Source: Bin75 sp965212135
GTDB taxonomy: Bacteria; Nitrospirota; Nitrospiria; Nitrospirales; UBA8639
NCBI GenBank assembly: GCA_965212135.1
Contig: OZ243044.1
Span: forward strand, 1,116,001 to 1,180,000
Reading direction: 5' to 3'
Length of the DNA stretch: 64,000 bases
Position numbers and translations under genes: made by a program
Part shown: positions 7,630 to 15,552 of the stretch, in pieces
Numbering within the stretch: the stretch's first letter is position 1
How the letters are laid out: each line of letters opens with the position of its first letter
The notes under the pieces: model-generated
Seen by the model: the letters and a program-made list of their open reading frames with translations, nothing else
Databases searched by the model: none
What the model was told of the DNA's origin: nothing

Positions 7630-8607
7630 ATGCTTAAACATTCCCCTGTCATTGTTGACGTACACCTGAACAACCAGAACCCCGTTGCCGTCAAGGAAGA
7701 AATTCTCACCGGCCTGCTTTCAACTCCACGGAAACTGCCCACCAGGTATTTTTACGACGACCGAGGCTCCGAACTGTTTGAACAAATCTGCAAATTGCCG
7801 GAGTATTACCAGACTCGGTCCGAACACGCATTGCTGAAAACCGTGGCCGATCAAGTCGTGGCCCAAACGGGCGCCGAGGAATTGGTGGAATTAGGCTCCG
7901 GCGCCGCCACCAAAACCCGGGTCTTGCTGGACGCCATGGCGCGGGCGAAACGACTCAAGTTCTACGTCCCGTTTGACGTCAGCGAAGGCATTGTGCGACG
8001 AGTGGCGCGCGAGCTTGTGGAGGAATACCAGGGTTTACAGGTGCATGGCGTGGTCGGGGATTTCCTGGCCCACTTGGAACACATCCCGCAGGGCGGACGA
8101 CGGTTGGTCATCATTTTGGGCGGCACCCTCGGCAACCTGGGACCCGAAGCCGCCGCCGCGTTCCTTGCGTCCATTTCTCAAGAAATGGCCCCGGGGGATT
8201 TTTTTCTCCTTGGGGTTCAACTGATCACGAATACGGACCGCCTGGAAGCGGCGTATAATGATTCCGCCGGACTCACGGCCGCCTTCAACAAGAATATGCT
8301 GACCGTGTTAAAGTCCGTTGTGGGAGCCGAATTTGATCCCGACGCATTTGACCACGTGGCTCGGTTTAACCGGGACGAGCATCGGATTGAAATGCACCTT
8401 CGGTCGGTTCGGAAGCAAGTGATTCCCATTCCCGAACTGGCGGTGACGCTTCACCTCAAAGAAGGCGAAGAAATTCTCACGGAAATCAGCGCGAAATATA
8501 CCCGTCCCCAGGTGGAAGCGCAGTTGACCCGTGCCGGGTTCAGCCCCGTCGCATGGTACACCGATGCCGAGCGCCTTCACGGCCTTGCCTTAGCCCAAAA
8601 ACCATAA
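7630..8607 (+). CDS. egtD: EgtD, histidine N-alpha-methyltransferase
   Basis: EgtD trimethylates histidine to hercynine using S-adenosylmethionine, the first step of ergothioneine synthesis. The 325-residue protein matches the family over its whole length: LPTRYFYDDRGSELFEQICKL and YYQTRSE near the start, the SAM loop ELGSGAATKTRVLL, YVPFDVS, IILGGTLGNL, and a C-terminal EISAKYTR and WYTDA. The ATG at 7630 has AAGGA nine bases upstream and is preferred over the TTG nine bases earlier. Typical family length is about 320 residues. It acts in the cytoplasm with the EgtB and EgtE-like neighbours. Confidence 0.93.
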   Translation: MLKHSPVIVDVHLNNQNPVAVKEEILTGLLSTPRKLPTRYFYDDRGSELFEQICKLPEYYQTRSEHALLKTVADQVVAQTGAEELVELGSGAATKTRVLLDAMARAKRLKFYVPFDVSEGIVRRVARELVEEYQGLQVHGVVGDFLAHLEHIPQGGRRLVIILGGTLGNLGPEAAAAFLASISQEMAPGDFFLLGVQLITNTDRLEAAYNDSAGLTAAFNKNMLTVLKSVVGAEFDPDAFDHVARFNRDEHRIEMHLRSVRKQVIPIPELAVTLHLKEGEEILTEISAKYTRPQVEAQLTRAGFSPVAWYTDAERLHGLALAQKP

Positions 8608-8705
8608 CGCTTCCCGCGCATTGAGACCGTGCTCCGTTTTGCGAGAATCCTCCGCACGCGATTGGGAAACCCCGCGCACAACAAACCGCGACTGGTTGAC
8701 TCCCC

Positions 8706-9791
8706 ATGATCTATTTCAATTACGCCGCGCTGTGTCCCACGCTTCCGGAGGCTCAAGAGGCGGTGGACCGGACGCTGGCCGAGTTCAAGCGATATTTGTA
8801 TTCGGAGGCCGGCATTGAGTGGTATCGCAACACGGTTCATGATTGCCGGCGAACGGTCGGCGCGCTGTTAAACGTGTGCGATCCTTCAACCATCGCGTTC
8901 ACCGCCAATGCGTCCACCGCTCACTATTTCGCGCTCTCGTCTTTGCAATGGGAGCCCGGCGACACCATTCTCACCACCACCCACGAAAACCCTTCCATTC
9001 GGAGGCAGCTCCATGCTCTTGAACCCAGGGGGGTCCGCGTTCACGCCATCAGCCCCGCGTCCCCTGAAACGTTCCTGAATGAGTTGCGGGCACGCATGAG
9101 CTCCGGCGTCAAGGCCATCGTGATAAGCCACGTGTCGCACGTTGACGGTCGCGTATTCCCCGTCCGCGCCGTGTCCTCGCTGGCCGGAGCGGGACGCTGT
9201 GTGGTCATCATAGACGGGGCGCAAGCCGTTGGACATATTCCTGTTGATTTAAGCCTGCTTGAGTGCGATCTTTATTTTTTTACCGGACACAAATGGTGCG
9301 AGGGCCCGCTCGGGACCGGCGCGATGGTGGCGCGTGACTCCTTTTTCAGACACCCCGGCTACCTGGCGTTGCCGGGAGACGCACGGGGAGCGGCGCCGGC
9401 GTCCCGGTTTGAAATGGGGACGCACAATATCGGGCTTATCGCGGGGCTCGCAAGGGCCTGCGAAGAACGGCGCCGGAAGGGAATGGAGACGACACAACAG
9501 ACGGCGTTTCGGGAACAAGCCAAGGCCGCACTCGGTGAGATTCCACAATGTCGTTTCATGGAATGGCAGGGACCTCATGCACCCGGCATCCTCACGTTGA
9601 CGGGCAAGCCTGACGCGGACCACGGCCAATTAGTCAAACGGCTCGCATCCGAATTCGGGATTATCGTGAAACAGTTTGCGGACTATCCGGAAGGCATCGC
9701 GCCCGCGGTTCGATTGTCGTGGTCTTCAACGATGAATCAGCGTGATTTTCGGGATGGACTGTCGCGGATTGCGCAACGGCTCGCGTCATAA
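8706..9791 (+). CDS. PLP-dependent class V aminotransferase, probable EgtE-like C-S lyase
   Basis: This 361-residue protein is a NifS/SufS-fold class V aminotransferase: YFNYAALCPTLP at the N-terminus, FTANASTAHYFAL, VVIIDGAQAVGHIP (the cofactor-ring aspartate) and FFTGHKWCEGPLGTG (the lysine that binds PLP). It sits 98 bp after egtD in the same direction. EgtE cleaves the hercynyl-cysteine sulfoxide to ergothioneine, so the context makes that the best guess. A cysteine desulfurase or isopenicillin-epimerase-like role cannot be excluded from sequence alone. Confidence 0.8.
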   Translation: MIYFNYAALCPTLPEAQEAVDRTLAEFKRYLYSEAGIEWYRNTVHDCRRTVGALLNVCDPSTIAFTANASTAHYFALSSLQWEPGDTILTTTHENPSIRRQLHALEPRGVRVHAISPASPETFLNELRARMSSGVKAIVISHVSHVDGRVFPVRAVSSLAGAGRCVVIIDGAQAVGHIPVDLSLLECDLYFFTGHKWCEGPLGTGAMVARDSFFRHPGYLALPGDARGAAPASRFEMGTHNIGLIAGLARACEERRRKGMETTQQTAFREQAKAALGEIPQCRFMEWQGPHAPGILTLTGKPDADHGQLVKRLASEFGIIVKQFADYPEGIAPAVRLSWSSTMNQRDFRDGLSRIAQRLAS

Positions 9792-9867
9792 CCGTATTCT
9801 CGTCTTATAAAGATCCGCGCAGACCGGGCGGCATGGCCGAGTGACTCGACCGTCTTTGGAAACAGGC

Positions 9868-11652
9868 ATGGCAACCAGAAAGAAAACACGGCGGCGCAGG
9901 CAGGCGACACCGGAGCCGGTTTCCCCAAAACACGAGAACGCCATCCCGCCCGCGCTCTCCGCCCTGGCTTTGTGCCTGCTGGTGGCCATCAGTTATTTCC
10001 CCGCCCTCGGCGCCGGTTTCGTGTGGGACGACGTGGTGCTGACCGAGGCCAGGGCGTTGCGGAGTTGGTCGGGCTTGTGGGAGATCTGGTTCGCGCCGCG
10101 CACGCTGTCGCGGTTTGAAGGGCACTACTGGCCGCTGCTCTATACGACCTTCTGGCTGGAGCACCAGTTGTGGGGTTTCGCCGCGGCCGGCTATCACGCC
10201 GTCAATCTGCTGCTGCACGGGTCGGCGGTGTTGTTGCTGTGGCGCCTGTTGCTGCGGCTGAACGTGCCGGGCGCGTGGTTCGCGGCGGCAGTGTTCGCCG
10301 TGCATCCGTTGCACGTGGAGTCCGTGGCGTGGGTGATCGGGCGCAAGGACGTGCTGGCGGCATTGTTTTACCTGGCTTGCGCGCTCTGCTACCTGCGTTT
10401 TATGGCCGACCGGCGGCGCGGCTTCTACATCGGCGCGCTGGCGTTGTTCGTGACCGGCCTGTTGTGCAAATCCACCCTCATCACCCTGCCCGTGGCCTTG
10501 TTGATCTGGCACTGGTGGAAGCAGGGGTTTGTGACCCTGGCCGACCTGCGGCGGGTGTTGCCGTTCCTGCTGCTGGGCCTCGCCATCACCGCCGCCGACG
10601 TGTCGTTCTACAAGGACCGGGACCCCACCGCTTTTGATTACTCGCTGGTTGAGCGGGCGCTGCTCGCGGCGCGCGCGTTGTGGTTCTACGCGGGCAAACT
10701 GGTATGGCCGGCGGACCTCGCGGTCATCTACCCGCGCTGGGAAGTGCGCGCCGACCTGCTGGGCTGGGCCTGCTTGCTCGCCGCGGGCGCCACGGCGGCG
10801 GCATTGTGGTTCGCGCGCCGCCGCATTGGCCGCGGGCCGCTGGCGGGGGCGTTGTTCTTCGCGGTTGCGCTGTCGCCGACGCTGGGCTTCGTGGACTATG
10901 GTTACATGCTGTATTCCTTCGTCGCCGACCGCTATCAATACCTGGCCGGGATCGGGGTCATCGCCACGCTGAGCGGCGCCGCGGTGTGGGGCCTCGGCAA
11001 ACTGCCGGGCGTGGCGCACAAGATCGCGCCGGTCGGGGTCGCCGGGGCGGTCGGAGCAGCGCTGCTACTGGCGGTGTTGGCAACCATCACCTGGAACCAG
11101 GCGGGCATCTACCGCGACAACGTGACCTTCTACACGCACGTCATCGCGCTCAATCCGCAGGCGCGGTTCGCCCACCACAGCCTCGGCCTGGAGTATCAAA
11201 AGCAGGGACGCCACGAGGAAGCGCTGGCCGCCTTCCGCACCGACTATGAATATGCCCGGGGCGGGCCGTCCGCCGAAATCCGCCTCAGCAAGGCGCATAC
11301 CGCCATGGGAACCGCGACCGAGGCGCTGGAGCGGCTCACGGAAGCGGAGGAGCACTACCGGCGCGCGGTCGAGCTCACCCCGCGCTTTCCGGGGGCGCTT
11401 GAGAACCTGGGCGCGTTCCTGATCAAGCAGAAGCGTTTCCGGGAGGCGCTTGAGATTTTTCAAGCCCTGACCGTGCTCACGCCCGGCGATGCAAGATTCC
11501 AGGTCGGCGTAGGGGTCGCGCTGGCCGGCCTGCGGCGCATTGACGAGGCGCTGCAAAGCTACGAGCGGGCGCTGCGGATGGATCCGTCCCTGGAGCAGGC
11601 GCGGGTTAATCGTGAGAGCCTGCTGAAGTTCAGGGAGAGCGGCGGCGAATAA
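9868..11652 (+). CDS. TMTC-like membrane O-glycosyltransferase with TPR domain (copy 1)
   Basis: The 594-residue protein has a short very basic leader (MATRKKTRRRRQ), about ten membrane helices at 30-420 and a TPR region at about 420-594 (ALNPQARFAHHSLGL, EEHYRRAVELTPRFP, LQSYERALRMDP). The membrane part carries GFVWDD in the first luminal loop and HPLHVESVAWVIGRKDVL, which parallels the HPxHxExVAxxxGRxxLL motif of eukaryotic TMTC proteins (GT105 O-mannosyltransferases). It probably takes sugar from a polyprenyl-phosphate carrier on the outer face of the inner membrane. Start at ATG 9868 was chosen over GTG 9841 because the paralogue downstream begins with the same MATRK. GC content is clearly above that of the flanking genes. 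Confidence 0.75.
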   Translation: MATRKKTRRRRQATPEPVSPKHENAIPPALSALALCLLVAISYFPALGAGFVWDDVVLTEARALRSWSGLWEIWFAPRTLSRFEGHYWPLLYTTFWLEHQLWGFAAAGYHAVNLLLHGSAVLLLWRLLLRLNVPGAWFAAAVFAVHPLHVESVAWVIGRKDVLAALFYLACALCYLRFMADRRRGFYIGALALFVTGLLCKSTLITLPVALLIWHWWKQGFVTLADLRRVLPFLLLGLAITAADVSFYKDRDPTAFDYSLVERALLAARALWFYAGKLVWPADLAVIYPRWEVRADLLGWACLLAAGATAAALWFARRRIGRGPLAGALFFAVALSPTLGFVDYGYMLYSFVADRYQYLAGIGVIATLSGAAVWGLGKLPGVAHKIAPVGVAGAVGAALLLAVLATITWNQAGIYRDNVTFYTHVIALNPQARFAHHSLGLEYQKQGRHEEALAAFRTDYEYARGGPSAEIRLSKAHTAMGTATEALERLTEAEEHYRRAVELTPRFPGALENLGAFLIKQKRFREALEIFQALTVLTPGDARFQVGVGVALAGLRRIDEALQSYERALRMDPSLEQARVNRESLLKFRESGGE

Positions 11653-11721
11653 TGGATCAGGGAAGGCGGCGCGCGCCGACTGCCGGCGGCGGACAAACGA
11701 CCCAAACAAACCGATAACCCA

Positions 11722-13587
11722 ATGGCAACCCGAAAAAACAGGAACAAGGCGCGGCGCAGACAAGCAAGGCCGCAGCCCGTTTCTTCAAAACCCTTGAAAA
11801 CCGAAACGCGGGCGGGCGCATCCGCAAACCGCAAGCCGTCATCGGCCACGGTTGGCGCCGGGTTGCGCTCGTTTTTCTCCCCGTCTGGACTGGCAAACGC
11901 GCCAAGCCGCGCGCACGCAACCGTGGCGTTGTGCCTGCTGGTGGCGTTCAGTTATTTCCCCGCCCTCGGAATGGGTTTCGTGTGGGACGATTTCGCCTGG
12001 AACGAGGCCGCGCAGGTGTTGAGTCCGTCCGGCATTTGGCAGATCTGGTTTGCGCCCCACACGCTGCAGAACGAGGGGCATTACTGGCCGCTGCTCTATA
12101 CGACTTTCTGGCTGGAGCACAAGTTGTGGGGGCTTGCCCCGGCCGGCTACCACTTCGTCAACCTGCTGCTGCACACGGCGACCGTGCTGTTGTTGTGGCG
12201 CCTGCTGCGGCGGCTCGCGGTTCCGGGCGCGTGGTTCGCGGCGGCGGTGTTCGCCGTGCATCCGTTGCACGTGGAGTCCGTGGCGTGGGTGATCGGGCGC
12301 AAGGACGTGCTGGCGGGTTTGTTCTCCGTGGCTTGCGTGCTCTATTACCTGCGTTTCGTGGAGGACGGGCGCCGCGCGCACTACATCCGCGCGCTGGCCG
12401 CGTTCGCGGCGGGCTTGCTGTGCAAGTCCATCGTCATCACCCTGCCCGTGTCGCTGCTGCTGTGGCACTGGTGGAAACAGGGGCGCGTGGTCGTGGCCGA
12501 TGTTGTGAGGACGCTGCCCTTGCTGCTGGCGGGGCTTGCCATCACGGTGACCGATTGGTGGTACTACAAGAACCGCGAAGTCATCGTCCTGGAAGACTAC
12601 GCGCTGATCGAGCAGGCGCTTTCCGCGGCGCGCGCGTTGTGGTTCTACGCGGGCAAACTGCTGTGGCCGGCGGACCTCGCGGTCATCTACCCGCGCTGGA
12701 TCGTCAGCATCGGGGAGCCGCTGGACTGGGCGTATCTGGTTGCCGCCGTCGCGGTGGTGGCGGCGCTGTGGTGCTGCCGCGCCCGCATCGGCCGGGGGCC
12801 GCTGGCCGGGGTATTGTTCTTTGTCATCACGCTGTCGCCGACCCTCGGTTTCGTGGAATACGGCTTCATGCAGTTCTCCCTGGTCGCCGACCGCTATCAG
12901 TACCTGGCCGGGGCCGGGGTAACCACCGGGGTAATCGCGGCCCTGGCCACCGTCGCCGCCCGGATTGCAGGCCGCTGGCCGGACGCGCCGCAGAGGGCCA
13001 TGTACGTGATGGCGGCGCTGCTGCTGGCGGTGCTGGGAACCATCACCTGGAATCAAACCGGCATCTACCGCGACAACTTCACGTTCTACAACCACATCAT
13101 CTCGCTCAACCCGCAAGCCAGAAACGCCTGGTACAACCTCGGCCGGGAGCACCAGGCGGACGACCGCCTGGAGGAAGCGCTCGCCGCCTATCGCACCGCC
13201 GGGGAGCAGCGCCCCGGCCACACCTGGGCGCACATCGGCGCGGGGATGGCGGCCACCGACCTGGGGCGGCTGGCGGAGGCGGAAACCCATTTCCAGCGCG
13301 CGCTCGCCGCTGAACCGGACTTCCCGGAAGCCCTCAACGGCCTGGGCGCGCTGCGGCTGCGGCAGAAACGCTACCGCGAGGCCCTCGAACTCTTTCAGAC
13401 CCTGATCAAACTGGAGCCCGAATACGCCAAGGTCTATTCCGGCATCGGCGTCGCCCTGGCCGGGCTGAACCGGCACGCCGAGGCGCTGCGCAGTTTTGAC
13501 CGCGCGCTTGAACTGGACCCGAACCTGGAAGAGGCGCGCACCAATCGCGAACACGTACGCAAAGACCTGCAAAGCGGGAGCAAGTAA
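11722..13587 (+). CDS. TMTC-like membrane O-glycosyltransferase with TPR domain (copy 2)
   Basis: A 621-residue paralogue of the previous gene with the same basic start (MATRKNRNKARRRQ), the same GFVWDD and HPLHVESVAWVIGRKDVL motifs, about ten membrane helices and a C-terminal TPR array (about 450-621: AWYNLGREHQADDRLEEAL, ETHFQRALAAEPDFPEAL, LRSFDRALELDPNLEEA). One 94-bp block differs from copy 1 by a single base, so gene conversion or a recent duplication is likely. It has a longer spacer between leader and first helix. Its stop overlaps the next ATG by one base, so it is co-translated with the GT22 gene. Confidence 0.75.
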   Translation: MATRKNRNKARRRQARPQPVSSKPLKTETRAGASANRKPSSATVGAGLRSFFSPSGLANAPSRAHATVALCLLVAFSYFPALGMGFVWDDFAWNEAAQVLSPSGIWQIWFAPHTLQNEGHYWPLLYTTFWLEHKLWGLAPAGYHFVNLLLHTATVLLLWRLLRRLAVPGAWFAAAVFAVHPLHVESVAWVIGRKDVLAGLFSVACVLYYLRFVEDGRRAHYIRALAAFAAGLLCKSIVITLPVSLLLWHWWKQGRVVVADVVRTLPLLLAGLAITVTDWWYYKNREVIVLEDYALIEQALSAARALWFYAGKLLWPADLAVIYPRWIVSIGEPLDWAYLVAAVAVVAALWCCRARIGRGPLAGVLFFVITLSPTLGFVEYGFMQFSLVADRYQYLAGAGVTTGVIAALATVAARIAGRWPDAPQRAMYVMAALLLAVLGTITWNQTGIYRDNFTFYNHIISLNPQARNAWYNLGREHQADDRLEEALAAYRTAGEQRPGHTWAHIGAGMAATDLGRLAEAETHFQRALAAEPDFPEALNGLGALRLRQKRYREALELFQTLIKLEPEYAKVYSGIGVALAGLNRHAEALRSFDRALELDPNLEEARTNREHVRKDLQSGSK

Positions 13588-15365
13588 TGGCCAGAAAGAG
13601 AAAACACCGCCAAACCGCCCCCCGGCGGCGTCCGGCAAAAACCGCGGTGGCCGCGGCGGCCACGACAACCGCAACCGCCACCGCAGCGGCCACGCCGGGG
13701 TCCTGGCGGCAGCGCCTGTGCGAGTCCTGCGAGTCCTTGTTTGCCACCGCCCACCCGCGGCCCACCGAACGCTGGGCGTATCTGCGCCCGCTGCTGCTCG
13801 CGGCTTTCCTGGTGCGCGCCGTGATCGCCCTGTGGGGCGACTTCGTGCTGCATCCAGACGAGATCATGCAGTACCTGGAACCGGCGCACTACGCGGCGTT
13901 TGGCAACGGCGTCCTGTACTGGGAATACGTGCACGGCGCGCGCAACTGGCTGATTCCGGGCGTGGTCACCGGCGTGCTGAAGACGCTGGACGCGCTGGGG
14001 CTGGGGCAGCCGGTCGTTTATATCCCCGTGGTGAAACTGCTGTTCTGCCTGCTGTCGCTGCTGGTGCCGTGGGCCATGTACCGCTTCACGCAGGCCACGG
14101 TCAACGAGCAGGCCGCCCGGCTGGCGTTGATCTTCGGCTGTTTCTGGTACGAGTTGGCGGCGATGGCGCACAAGCCCTTCTCCGAGTTTGTCAGCACCAC
14201 CCTCTTCATGGTGGTGCTCGCCCTGTCGGTCGGTAGCGAAGCGCAGCGCCGTGGCAACCTGTTCGCCGTCGGCCTGCTGGCGGCGCTCAGCGGCGCGCTG
14301 CGCATGCAATACGCGCCGCTGGCGCTGCTGTTGTTGTTGCTGCGCTCCGCGTACCTGCGCGGCGGCGGGCTGGCGGCGTTATGGGGAGGCGCGCTGCTGC
14401 TCACGGCGCTGGTCGGCATCCTGGAATGGCAGACCTGGGGCGCGCCGTTCCATTCCTACGTGACCAACTTCTTCATGAACCTCGCCCTGGACGCCGGCCG
14501 CACCGGCGAATCCAGCCGCTGGATGCTCCTCGGACAACTGGCGGCGGCCAGCGGCGGCTGTGTGGTACTCGCATTCGTGGCCGGCGCGCGCAACTGGCGC
14601 AGGGACGGGGGGTGTCGGCTCATCCTGCTGCTGAGCGCCGTCACGCTCATCCTGCACCTGCTTCCCGAACACCGCGAGTACCGCTTCATCCACCTGCTGA
14701 TTCCGTGCTGGCTGATGCTGCTGGCGGCGTGGCTCCCGAGATGCGGCGGCGGCCGCAAAGCGTCCGCGCTGGTGCGGCGCTACGGCGCCGTTGCGGTGCT
14801 GGCCTTCGGCATACCGGCCCTGCTGAACGTATTCCCCTGGCAAGTCTGGATCTACAAAAGCTTCTCGCAGGAGCATCCGCTGTCCTTCCTGCGCGACCGG
14901 GAACCCATCTATGAGATGCTGTCTTTCCTGGCCAAAGAGGACGACGTGCGCGGGGTGTTCTACCGCACCCAGAAAGACAACTCGTACTTCCGCGGCGGCG
15001 GCTATTACTACCTGCACCACGACGTCCCCTTCTACACCCGCTACATCCTGGAGGAAGCCAAACGCCAACGCCCCGGCGCATCGTGGGAATCGCTGTTCTC
15101 CCACGTCATAACCGAAGCCGGGCAGAGCATCCCCGGCTTTGAACTCCTGCGGCAACGCGGCAACCTCGCCGTGTGGCGCCGCCTGAACAACGACAAACCG
15201 GTCGCCGTGTGGCGCGAACACGTGATGAAAGGAACCCACCCCCAACTCAACGCCCTGGTCGCCAAAACCCTCAAACGCCTGCGCGCCTCGCCCCTGTTCG
15301 GGTTTTTCGTGGCCGATTTGTACTGGGAGAAATCGCCGCCGCCGATAGAGATGGCGGATGACTAA
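13587..15365 (+). CDS. GT22-like (Alg9/PIG-B type) membrane mannosyltransferase
   Basis: This 592-residue protein starts with a basic leader (MARKRKHRQTAPRRRP) and an Ala/Thr-rich linker, then about ten hydrophobic helices. The first outer loop has WGDFVLHPDEIMQYLEPAH, the HxDE-type motif of GT22 enzymes, followed by GVLYWEYVHGARNW as in PIG-B/Alg9 relatives. GT22 enzymes use dolichyl- or polyprenyl-phosphate-mannose. A C-terminal soluble part of about 150 residues (ending WEKSPPPIEMADD) is of unknown role. The gene is co-translated with the upstream TMTC-like copy, so these three enzymes probably act on one glycan. Confidence 0.7.
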   Translation: MARKRKHRQTAPRRRPAKTAVAAAATTTATATAAATPGSWRQRLCESCESLFATAHPRPTERWAYLRPLLLAAFLVRAVIALWGDFVLHPDEIMQYLEPAHYAAFGNGVLYWEYVHGARNWLIPGVVTGVLKTLDALGLGQPVVYIPVVKLLFCLLSLLVPWAMYRFTQATVNEQAARLALIFGCFWYELAAMAHKPFSEFVSTTLFMVVLALSVGSEAQRRGNLFAVGLLAALSGALRMQYAPLALLLLLLRSAYLRGGGLAALWGGALLLTALVGILEWQTWGAPFHSYVTNFFMNLALDAGRTGESSRWMLLGQLAAASGGCVVLAFVAGARNWRRDGGCRLILLLSAVTLILHLLPEHREYRFIHLLIPCWLMLLAAWLPRCGGGRKASALVRRYGAVAVLAFGIPALLNVFPWQVWIYKSFSQEHPLSFLRDREPIYEMLSFLAKEDDVRGVFYRTQKDNSYFRGGGYYYLHHDVPFYTRYILEEAKRQRPGASWESLFSHVITEAGQSIPGFELLRQRGNLAVWRRLNNDKPVAVWREHVMKGTHPQLNALVAKTLKRLRASPLFGFFVADLYWEKSPPPIEMADD

Positions 15366-15420
15366 GTAGCGATCCGATGCGAAGCGGCAGTCTGGCGCAG
15401 TACCCTGCCACTACTTGATG

Positions 15421-15530
15421 TCATTCCCGCAAGGGCACATCGGTTACGCCCCGGATGCCATTCCCGCGTAGCAAACGCCACTGTCATCCCCGCGCAGGCG
15501 GGAATCCAGCGTCAAGATGCGTCCGGCGGA
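15421..15530. repeat. REP-like palindromic elements downstream of the GT22 gene
   Basis: The gap between two convergent genes carries several imperfect units of the GTCATTCCCGC type, the clearest being TCATCCCCGCGCAGGCGGGA (hairpin arms CCCGC/GCGGG), plus GTCCGGCGGAGCCGGAC, another hairpin. Such elements are common between converging genes and may act as transcription terminators for both sides. Confidence 0.55.
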
Positions 15531-15552
15531 GCCGGACATTTCAACCCCGCCC

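Noticed and set aside
9805..11019. Minus-strand frame of 404 codons opposite the first TMTC-like gene
   Set aside because: Same shadow composition and no recognisable domain.
11839..13674. Minus-strand frame of 611 codons opposite the second TMTC-like gene
   Set aside because: Gln/Arg/His-rich composition without helices or motifs, and the plus strand carries a clear TMTC/TPR protein with a close paralogue. High GC keeps the opposite strand open.
15366..15552. Possible small RNA gene between the convergent GT22 and autotransporter genes
   Set aside because: The stretch is explained by REP-like palindromes, with no promoter-like sequence of its own.
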